Part shown: in pieces, positions 24,665-33,322 of the stretch | Layout: the number at the start of each line of letters is the position of its first letter | How positions within the stretch are numbered: the stretch's first letter is position 1 | Origin: Tilletiopsis washingtonensis | Lineage: Eukaryota > Basidiomycota > Exobasidiomycetes > Entylomatales | Assembly (NCBI RefSeq): GCF_003144115.1 | Contig: NW_020312024.1 | Coordinates: 62,001 to 126,000, forward strand | Length of the DNA: 64,000 nucleotides | Direction: 5' to 3' | Program-made: the position numbers and the translations under genes | The notes under the pieces: generated by a model | Seen by the model: the letters and a program-made list of their open reading frames with translations, nothing else | What the model was told of the DNA's origin: nothing | Databases searched by the model: none

Positions 24665-24925
24665 GCCAGGCGAGCGAGGAGATGAGGGTGCGGAAGAGAG
24701 GCGCGCTGGCCTGTCACGCTGGGCGCTCCCCCGCACCCCGATGCGGAGCGGAAGCGCTTCCACGTCGCGCGAGCTGAGAGCTGCGCGCACGGCCGCCGCT
24801 CCCACGCTACAGCCGAGCCGTGCCTGGCGCGCGTGGGAGCAGCCAGGGCGACGCGTCGGGCGCGTGTCCTGCCCAAGGCCTGACCTTCCTGCCTCTCCTC
24901 GCCCATCCCATCCCGTCCCTCAGCC

Positions 24926-26576
24926 ATGGAGCGGCCCCGACGCTCTGCACGTGCGCCGCCGCCGCGCTCGCTCAGCACCTACACCACTGCCTCGCCGTCC
25001 GCCGGCGGCGCACACGCCGGCGGCTCCGGCACCTCGTCGCCCGCGCCCTCGCGCTCGCTGCTCTCCCATCTGCAGGCCAGCGGCAGCGGCACGCACCCAG
25101 GCACGCCCAGCAGCAGCGGCGCCGGCGGCTCCTCACTGCCGCGGCCATCACGGCCACTGCCCTCGCGCGCCGCACAGGCACCCGGCGCCGCCCCGCTCTC
25201 GCTCGCCGGCCCGCCGGCCAAGCAGTCGGCCTTCGCCAGCCGCATCGCCGCCGGCTGCACGACGCTCCTGCGCCCGCTGCCCGCAGAGTTCCGCGAGGGC
25301 CAGGGCGCCACCAGCACCCGCGCGCGCCCGACCTACCGCGACCACGACGAGAGTGGCGACAGCGAGGAGAGCGACGAGGAGGTCGCTGGGGCGGGCAGGG
25401 ACGAGGGCGGCGCCGTGGCTGAGGGCGACTGCCTCGGTCAGCCGTGTCCGCCGGAGAAGGTGCGGCTCGTCAAGCCGAAGCGCAACCGGCTCAAGTACAC
25501 GTGAGTCGTCCGCAGTGTCTGTAGCGGGCGCGTGTACTGAGCCTTTCATGTCCAGACACGAGGCGGACCTCGCTGCCCAGGCATCACGGCGAGAGATTCT
25601 CGTGCCCATCACGCTCGAGATCGAGACGCCGCGCGCGCGCATCTCGGACGTCGTGACGTGGAACCTGCGCGAGCGGCACATTACGCCGCTGCAGTTTGCG
25701 CGCACCTTTGTCGCCGACCTCAACCTGGAGAGCAAGTATGCCAGCGAGTTGGCGGCGTCGATCGTCGCGCAGCTCGAGGATGCTGTGCAGGTCAACGTGG
25801 CGTGGGAGGAGGATGTGCGTCCGTGGGACGAGGAGGGAGAGGACAGCGATGAGGATGAGGATGGAGAGCCAGAGGTGGAGGATGACTTGCGCGTCGCCGT
25901 CGCTGTGAGTTGCCCGCCTCTCGACATGCGTGCGTCGGCTCACGCTGCTCCGCTAGTACGAGACGCCCATCCTCTCCTCGCACCTCTCCGACCGGCTCGA
26001 GTGGGACCTCGCCTCGCGCCTCACGCCGGAGGAGTTCGCGCGCGGCGTAGCGCGCGATCTCGGTCTCACAGGCGAGGCGCTGCCGCTCATCTCCAACGCC
26101 GTGCGCGAGCAGATCATGCGGCATCGACGCAGTGCGCTCGAGCTCCAGCTGCTCGGCTCGGGTCGTCAGTGGGCCGAGGGCGTGCGCATGCTCGAAGATG
26201 CCGGGCGGCTGGAGCGAGGAGAGATCGTCGATCTGCCAGACGACACTGTCGACGCGCAGGGCGAGACGCAGGAGCCGCTGGATCCGGTGCGCCGCGCGGC
26301 GCAGCTGCGCTACGAGGGCCACGCCATCCTCAACGACCTGGCGTTCAGAGGGCCAAAGCCGCTCGAGGGCGTCTGGCGCGAGTTCGGTGCGCCTTTCGGG
26401 CCCGTGCTGCAGGAGCTCAACACCGAGGAGCGCGAGCGCAGCTTCGTCGAATACATGCGGGAGCTCAGGTGCGTCCCCAGCAGTCGCCTCGCTGCGCCTC
26501 GCCTGCCTGCTGACCGCATCTCTCTTGCAGACGCGCACGCCGGACAACAGGTGGCACTCGCAGCCGCAGGCGCTAG
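24926..26576 (+). CDS. SFH1: SNF5/SMARCB1-family chromatin remodeller subunit (Sfh1-like)
   Basis: Four exons: 24926-25500, 25556-25904, 25957-26468, 26531-26576; 493 residues. A Ser/Pro/Gly-rich disordered N-terminus is followed by an acidic patch (DHDESGDSEESDEEVAG). The two SNF5 repeats then appear: ILVPITLEIETPRARISDVV with the ITPLQFARTFVADLNL helix, and YETPILSSHLSDRLEWDL with LTPEEFARGVARDLGL. The C-terminus is Arg-rich (RRARRTTGGTRSRRR), like the basic tail of SMARCB1. In fungi the family is a core subunit of SWI/SNF (Snf5) or RSC (Sfh1). The modest length favours Sfh1, but Snf5 is not excluded. The divergent start of the HDEL protein is 261 bp away, so they share a short promoter. 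The last exon depends on one 62-nt intron. Confidence 0.88.
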
Positions 26577-26722
26577 ACGGGCCGCTCTTCACGCTCAGAC
26601 ACTGTGTTCTCCGTATGCAAGACATGACTATTGGGCACCACGTCTCATCCTCCATCGCCCGGACCAGCCGGCGCTCCGGAAGCCCACCCCTGCGAGTGAT
26701 TTGAGCGAGTGTGAGAAGCCGC

Positions 26723-27368
26723 TTAGGGCAGTACGGGGCCAGCTGGCCGCCGGTAGCGTGCCTCGAGCTTGGCGGCCGCCGCGGCGGGCTTGACAGCGGC
26801 CGCCGGCTTGGCCTCGACGGCAGCGGCGGGCTTGGCGGCGCCGGCGGCCTGCGGCGTGGTGGGCGTGCCGGCGGCGGCGGGCTTGGACGACGACTCCTCC
26901 GGCTTCTCCTTGGTGAGCTTGTCGGCCGTCTTGGCGACCTTGGGAGCGGCCTTGAAGATGGCGAAGAGCTGCAGTGGCGGCGGTCGAGGAGAGCGGTCTT
27001 GGTCAGCAGCCGAGCAGCGAGGTGCAGAAGAAGTTAAGCACCTTGGAGTAGAGCGGCTTGGACTGCGTGGAGGGCGTGGCCGTCTCGCGCTTGTCGGCGC
27101 CGAGAGGCCCGGGCAGCTTGTGGCGGGCGCCCATGAAGAGGGAGGGCGTGCCCGAGGCGACGTGGCGGTCGAAGAGGCCGAGGCCCTCGAGCGTGCCGCG
27201 CTTGGTCGCGTACGGCTTGCGCTCCGAGCAGCCGAGGCCGACGCAGCGCTGGAAGATGACGTAGTCGGGGCGCGTCGAGTGCTCGCGCACCTCGAAGGCG
27301 ACCGGCTTGCCCCACACGACGGCCAGCGTCGTGAGGGCAATGAGGGCGAGTGGCAGGAGGAAGCGCAT
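26723..27368 (-). CDS. Small secreted protein with Lys-Arg sites and an Ala/Lys/Pro tail
   Basis: Two exons (27368-27042 and 26968-26723) encode 190 residues. The signal peptide is MRFLLPLALIALTTLAVVWG. The mature part has only two cysteines, in CVGLGC, and Lys-Arg pairs in YATKRGTLEG and GADKRETATP that could be Kex2 sites. The second exon is rich in Ala, Lys and Pro, with imperfect KPAAAVEA/KPAAAVKP repeats, and ends RRPAGPVLP. The donor is GTGCTT after SK and the branch CTGAC is good. Without splicing the frame would end 12 residues later (NFFCTSLLGC). No family is recognised. A secreted peptide precursor, cell-surface protein or effector are all possible; none is proven. Confidence 0.75.
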
Positions 27369-28721
27369 ACTGGAGAAGAAAGCGAAGAGAGGTAGAGGTG
27401 AAGGTGTAAGAGGTGTAAGAGGGTTGGGCTTGCAAGCGCTTGTAAGAGAGTTGAGCGAAGTAGAAGGTGATCAAAAAAGTGGATGGGGAGAAGAGCGAGG
27501 ACGAGACGGAGGGCGCTGCTTAAGTAGACGAGAGGCATGCCTCTCGCAGCTGCGCCAGACGGCTGAGCGGCTGCCACACGGCGCTGCAACACGCGCCATG
27601 CGGACGCGGCAGGAGGTGTGGAGCGGCAGTCCTTATCCGCTGCGCACTCATCAGACGCCCAGCACTGGCAGCGCCCAGGCCCGCGATGGACGCCCCATTC
27701 GGCCCTCTCCTGTCTGGAAGGGGAGCTGGCGCTGCATCTGGTGACGCACACGACCCACGAATGGAAGCAGCCGCAGGAGTGGCCGCCCGAGAAGAGGCGG
27801 CGGCCTCGGCCTTGGGCGCCGCTGCGCCCTCTGGGCGCAAGGCGCCACGCCCCCTGAGCAACGCGCGCCGCGCCCCTGCCGCCCGCCTCGATACCCTCAG
27901 GGGGCCAGGGGGGCGTGCCGCGCCGCGCGTCCCTCGTGAAGGCCTAGACCTGCGAGCAGACTCGTCGCACTCGACTCCACAGCCCACAGCGCCTGCCGGC
28001 GCCCGGCATCGCTTGCCACAGCGCACCAGAAAGCTAGGAGAGGCGCTCCTGAGCTCCGCTTTGAGAGACGCCGCACGTGCACGGGGCTTATCCGGCACGA
28101 CGCCATTGCCCTCGAGGGCGTCGCTGCTTACCCCCGGGCGCTGAACTGGCCCCTGGGCAGGAACGAACAGCGCTGCCCTGGCCGCTGAGACGTGATACCC
28201 GATATAGGCACAGGGGCAGGCTGCGTCGCGCAGGCTGTGCATCACAACAGAAAGAGGTGAGATGAGCTGCGTCAGCGCCTTGCGCGGCGTCACCAGAGGC
28301 AGCGATCCGGCCGGTAGCTGCTGGGGTCAGAGTTGGCTCGGCCGCAGAGACATGGCGGCAGCACCGGGCAGCACCACCAGCGCCATCGAGCGGCAGCAAC
28401 TACACCACCAAGAGCGGTCGAGAAGCAGTCGAGGTCGAGGCAAATCTTGCATTGGTTTACGCGCGATGTATCGAGACGACAGGCAGCTGCACAGGGAACT
28501 GGTGGGGGGCGCACGGGAGGCGGCGCGCACGGGCAGGCGCGCGGAGCAAATAGGGTGAGAGAGAGGATGATGATGGATGACGAGGGAGAGCACAGCGACG
28601 AAGAGCGAGGCACGAGCGAGAGATGGGGTGCAAGAGAGCGTGGAGCGACGGATCTAGCCCGATGGGCTGTCGAGCGAGGCCTGTATGAGGGAAGTCCAGT
28701 GGGGCGCCTAGGCATCCCCGT
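27369..28721. other. Gene-free region between the small secreted protein and ERG13
   Basis: About 1.35 kb. A 257-codon frame on the minus strand (27520-28293) is Ala/Arg-rich and has no recognisable domain. It overlaps equally long frames on the other strand, so it is not called. The stretch just above 27368 is A/G-rich on the plus strand, that is C/T-rich in the leader of the small secreted gene. The remainder probably holds that gene's promoter and the 3' end of ERG13. Confidence 0.45.
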
Positions 28722-30684
28722 CTATGCCTTGGGCGTGCGCTCGTAGAAGCGGCGGTACATGCTGTCGACCTCGCGCAGGTAGTAGCTGCCGGGCCACAGC
28801 TTGCTCTTGTCGCCCACGGGCTTGTACTCGACGGCGTTGTGCGTGGCCTCGCGCAGCTTGAGGCTGTCGACGTACGACTGGCACGGCACAACCTCCATGG
28901 CGTCGAGGCGCGCCTTGAGGTCGAGCGTCTTGGAGATGTTCGACACGTCGCCGGCCACCTTGATGGCGAAGAAGGAGGCGGCAGAGCCACTGCCGAACGA
29001 GTACATGAGGATGCGCTTGCCCTGCAGCGACGCGCTCTCGACGTTGGAGAGCAGCGAGGCCAGGCCGCCGTACAGCGACGCCGTGTACATGTTGCCCACG
29101 CGGCGCACCGTGTCCATCGTCGGCTCGAGCTTCTGCGCCTGCACGCTCTTCGAGAGGCCGGCAAACGCCTTCTCCACGTCCTTGTTCGTGATCGTCGACT
29201 TGCGGTCGAGCGAGGCAAACTCGGCCGGGATCGACTCGTACGCCGGGTTCTTCGGGTCCGACAGGAAGTCGTTGTACATCTGACGCGCGCGCGCGTGTCA
29301 GCGCGTGTATGCGCAGACCTGCTGCATGCCGCCTCAGCCGTCACACATGCCACTCACCACACGGCCAAAGCCCTTCTGCACGAGCTTCGAGTAGGGGCTG
29401 TGGAAGATGGCGTAGTCAAAGTCGTCGAGCTTGACAGTGGCGCGCAGCGCGGCGTCGTCGGACGAGCCGTTGGCCTTGCCGCTGCTCTTGGCCGCCGCCT
29501 TGGCGGCCTTGAGGCGGTAGGCGTCGTAGGCGTGGTCGATGGAGCCGAGGTACGTCTGCAGCGTCTCGGGGCCGTCGACAGTGGGGTACTCGGAGGAGAG
29601 GTTGGGCTTGAACTGCAAGCGCGCCGCGCGTGAGCACAGAGAAGGCAGCAGAGCGTGTGCTGCTGCGACTCACGAAGTCCCATGCGTTGGACATGTGCGT
29701 GCCGTGGACCGCTGCGAGAGGCTGTGATCAGCGCGCAATTCTTCGGAGCAGCACACAGGGCCGAGTAGCAGCATTTGCGCGCAGCTGGATGCGCTGCAAG
29801 TGCGCAGATGCCGCAAGCGCGCCAAGAGCTTCGCGCAAGGAAGCAGGTCTCTGTCGTCTGCACGGCGCGCAGCTCTGCACGCATCCCTTGCTCTGCCCTG
29901 CCTCTTCGCGCAGAGCCTCCAGCCCTGCCTTTTGCGGCGCCTTCCTTGTTCGCGCGCGCGCGCACTCACGCTCGAACACAAGCGGCGCGTCGGGGCCAAT
30001 GAGCATGGCGATGGCACCGGCACCGCCGACGGGGCGGGCGCTGCCCTCTGCGTAGATGGCAATGTCGCCGGCGACGACGATGGCGTCTCTGCCGTCCCAC
30101 GACGACGACTCGACCCAGTTGATGGCGTTGAAGAGAGCGGCAGTGCCGCCGTAGCAGGCGTTCTTCGAGTCGAGGCCCTCAATGTCCGTGTTGCCCGACG
30201 GCGCAAAGAGCGTCATGAGCATCGTCTTGACCGACTTGCTCTTGTCGATGATCGTCTCGGTGCCGACGTCCAGACGGCCGATGGAGCGCGGGTCGATGTT
30301 GTACTTCTCCAGCAGTCCGGCGGTGACTGGGCGGAGGTGAGCCGCTGCTGCAGTACAGACCTCTCAGCCGCATCTGCAGCTCACCGTTCAGCGCAAACGT
30401 GTTGACGTCCTCGAGGTCGTCGCAGCTGGCCATGAACTTCTGGCCGAAGCCGATGGTGTACTTGCCCTTGGCGGCGCCATCGAAGTCCTCGAGCGAGTCC
30501 TGCGAGATGCACTAGAGGGAAGCGCATCAGCACGGAGCGGCAAGCAGGCTCTCAGCCGCCGCGACGCACACGCTTGGGGAAGTAGATCTCGAAGCCCTGT
30601 GCAGCAGTGGGGTGAGCGGGAGCGGCAGCGAGTGGAGCACACCAGGCGGCGCACCTTGATGCCGACGTTCTGCGGGCGCGCCAT
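28722..30684 (-). CDS. ERG13: Hydroxymethylglutaryl-CoA synthase
   Basis: Seven exons (30684-30655, 30596-30570, 30511-30385, 30326-29970, 29711-29674, 29612-29358, 29279-28722) encode 463 residues, the usual size. The enzyme condenses acetyl-CoA with acetoacetyl-CoA to HMG-CoA in the mevalonate/ergosterol pathway. The N-terminus reads [19 protein letters not shown]. The catalytic Cys lies in [15 protein letters not shown] and the acid-base Glu region in [14 protein letters not shown]. The active-site His is in [20 protein letters not shown] and the C-terminal GSGSAASFF loop is present. The first two coding exons are tiny (30 and 27 nt). The intron 29712-29969 is the longest (258 nt). All parts needed for activity are present. 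It is divergent from the HAD phosphatase gene with 1.0 kb between starts. Confidence 0.96.
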
Positions 30685-31687
30685 GGTGAAGAGAGTGTGT
30701 GTGGGTGGGTGATGGAAAAGGAGCGTGTGGAGAGCGCGAGTAAGATGCGCTGAGAGGTGGTGGTGAGAGCGAGGCGAGCGAGAGGCTCTCCAGCAGCTCG
30801 GGTTCGCTGGAATGCGCGCGCTGAAGCGAGTTCTTCTCGCGCGCTGGCGTGATGCGGCGCACACTGGCGGCGTGCCTGCCTCGCCGCACCCCAGCTCGTC
30901 GTGCGCGCCGTGCACCCGCACCGCCCGCCACGCGCCGAATTGGCCGCACGCGTCCGAGGCACATCAGATGCCGGCCGGCGCCACTCGACTGCCCGCCTGC
31001 CTCGCCTTTGCTGCTCGCCCAACGCGCACACGTCGGACCGACCGGCGCTGCTCCTCCTCCGAGGCGGCAGAACGCACCGCCAGCGCTCTCGCAGCCGTGC
31101 CGCACCGCCGCAAGCGGAGTTGCGGCACCCTGCACCCTGGACCGCCTGCAGCTGTCGTCGCCCCGGGTGTTGGGACCAAGTGCTCGCCTCGCCGCACCCC
31201 TTGGGCCCGTCTCGTCGTGAAGGCGAGCACGGCGCCGGCGCCGGCTTGTCCCGCTCGCCTAGCGCATCTTGATAATCAGGATCGCGAGACACGACGTCGG
31301 GCGCCGAGATTTGAAGGTCGCCTGCCTTGCCGGCCGACGTCGAGTCGGCGACGGGCTGATCTGCGATTATCGCTCCGCTCGCCTCGACTCCCTCCAGTCG
31401 CTGCGTCTGCCTGGTGGAGGACTCGAGTCTTCTCTGCTCGCTCGTCGTTGTCTGTGAGTCGCTTGCGAAGGAGCAACAGGAAGATGCTCGGACCTAGATA
31501 TCACGTGACGTGTCCGGTGCACGGAGCTTCCTAGGGCTGCATGATGGCGAGGCCGAGTGCCTTCTCTCCACATCCCATCTCCCACCTCCCCTCTGCACTC
31601 CTCTCGCACACGTTGCGCCGCGTCTCGACCCTCAACATCGCAGCCTAAGTTATCGTCACTTCCGAGCTTCAGCGTCCAGCGTCCAGC
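30685..31687. other. Divergent promoter region of ERG13 and the HAD phosphatase gene
   Basis: 1.0 kb with no coding signal. The left edge (30685-30790) is the C/T-rich (on the minus strand) leader of ERG13. A TCACGTGA palindrome at 31501-31508 lies 180 bp before the phosphatase start. Confidence 0.5.
31501..31508. promoter_or_regulatory. TCACGTGA palindrome (bHLH-type E-box)
   Basis: A perfect 8-bp palindrome in the ERG13/phosphatase divergent promoter, followed by a second ACGTG (CGTGACGTG). Fungal bHLH factors, including SREBP-type regulators of sterol genes, bind such sites. Given the neighbouring ERG13 this is suggestive only. Confidence 0.35.
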
Positions 31688-32857
31688 ATGGCGGGATCTC
31701 GAGGCCCCATTCGGGCTGTGCTCTTCGACGTGAGTGTAGTGCAGCCTCGCATCTCACGCACGGGCCGTATCTGACGATTAACAAGGGTAGATGGACGGCC
31801 TGATGTTGGATTCTGAAGAGGTGTGTGAGCTGCTGCTGCTGCACTGAATCCTCCGAGCTCACTGCTCGTGACAGATCTACACGACCGTCGTCAATGAGGT
31901 GCTGGCGCCGTACAACAAGACGCAGTCGTACGCCATCAAGGCGCGGCTGATGGGCACGCCGGAGCGAGTCGCGACAGAGATCCTGCTGTCCGCACTGTGG
32001 CCTTCACCAGAAGACCCAAGCAAGATCAGCAAAGACTGCCCCTTCACCGTCGAGAACTTCCTCGAGGGCCGCAACGAGCGGCTCGAGGAGCACTTTCGCC
32101 GCGTGCTGCCGCTGCCGGGCGCCGTGAGGCTGGTGAAGCACCTCGAGAAGCATGGCGTGCACATGTGCGTGGCGACGGGGAGCAAGCGGAAGAACTGTGA
32201 GTGATGCGAGACATGTTTGGCCTGAGGACTGTGAGGCCCTGACGCCAGTACCCACCTCGCTCCAAAGTCAAGCTCAAGTCGGGCCACAACGGCCAGCTCT
32301 TCGAGCCCTTCGGCAAGCGCATCATCTGCGGCGACGACCCTCGGCTCAAGCGCGGCAAGCCCACGCCTGACGTCTTCCTGCTGGCGGCGCGCGAGGGCTT
32401 GGGCGTGCCCGAGATCAAGGAGGGCACGCGCATGTGGGGCGCCGAGCACGACGGCACGAGCGGTGGGCTGGAGCATGAGATTCTGGTGTTTGAGGACGCA
32501 AAGGTGCGTCGGCGCGATGTGCTCTTGCGGAAGCCAGCGAAGACTGAACGCGATGCGGCCGCAGCCGGGCGTGCAAGCTGCCAAGGCGGCAGGCATGAAG
32601 GTCATCTGGGTGAGTTGTCCTAGCCCGACGCACGCGAAGGGCCCATCTGACGCTCCAGCCACCCAGATCCCAGACCCAAACGTCAGTGCCCGACAGCGAG
32701 CGAAGGCACACTCCATGCTCGCACTGACGCATGCGCCGAACAGATCAAGGAGACACTGCTGGCCGAGGGCGATCTGGGCGCCGACCAGGTGCTCGACTCG
32801 CTGCTCGACTTCCGGCCCGAGGAATGGGGCCTGCCGGCGTTCGACGATGCGGCTTGA
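31688..32857 (+). CDS. HAD-superfamily phosphatase (pseudouridine-5'-phosphatase/HDHD1-like)
   Basis: Seven exons: 31688-31729, 31791-31820, 31875-32196, 32268-32503, 32565-32609, 32667-32681, 32744-32857; 267 residues. The HAD nucleophile motif is D14-M-D16 within VLFDMDGLMLDSEE. Motif II Thr-Gly is in CVATGSKRKN, motif III Lys in RLKRGKPTPDVF, and motif IV acids in ILVFEDAK. The cap domain between motifs I and II is helical. Overall it is most like eukaryotic HDHD1/pseudouridine-5'-phosphatase and related sugar-phosphate phosphatases; the substrate is inference. Exon 6 is 15 nt and codes IPDPN, completing the conserved W-I/V-P-D strand end. Exon 4 uses the acceptor after CCAAAG, because the earlier CAG at 32250s would break the frame. 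The first intron falls between the two catalytic Asp residues. Confidence 0.9.
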
Positions 32858-33322
32858 GCAATGGGCGTATGTGGCGCTCCAGCAATGCGGAGCCGTTGGA
32901 CTCGACTTTGCCGACGCATCTGTGTGCCGCAGCAAGAGCAAGTGCAGCGCGCTGCATTCGCCCGCACCTCATCTGGCATCGGCGCCGCGGAGCATAGGCA
33001 GCTGCTTGCTCTTGAGGCCTTCAGGCATGGAAGGTGCGCGGGAAGAGGAATAGATTCATGAGAATTTGGTCGCTGCCGCAGGGGACAGGTGGACGCGAGG
33101 CGGTGAGGCGTAGTGGGACAGTCAGGGGGGTAAATGTAGGTGGTACAGTGGGACGACATGCGAGACGTGCGCTTGAGAGACTTGCGAGGATAGGACGCCA
33201 AGGGAGAAGACGAGGCGGGCTACATAGGACTCAAGGCTGAGGAGAAACGCCGAGCGAGTAGGAGGATGGCGAAAGACGAGAGACCGGATGCGTGTATGAG
33301 AGGGAACGAGCGATGGCGGCGT
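32858..33322. other. Convergent 3' region
   Basis: About 0.46 kb between two converging stop codons. It has no coding signal, is purine-rich in places and presumably holds both 3' untranslated regions. Confidence 0.5.

Noticed and set aside
27520-28293. 257-codon minus-strand frame
   Set aside because: Low-complexity Ala/Arg composition, no motif, and no codon or splice support; treated as chance.
32221-32267. Earlier acceptor (GCCAG at about 32248) for exon 4 of the HAD phosphatase gene
   Set aside because: It shifts the frame. The AAAG acceptor at 32267 restores FKLKSGHNGQLFEPFGKR and the downstream HAD motifs.
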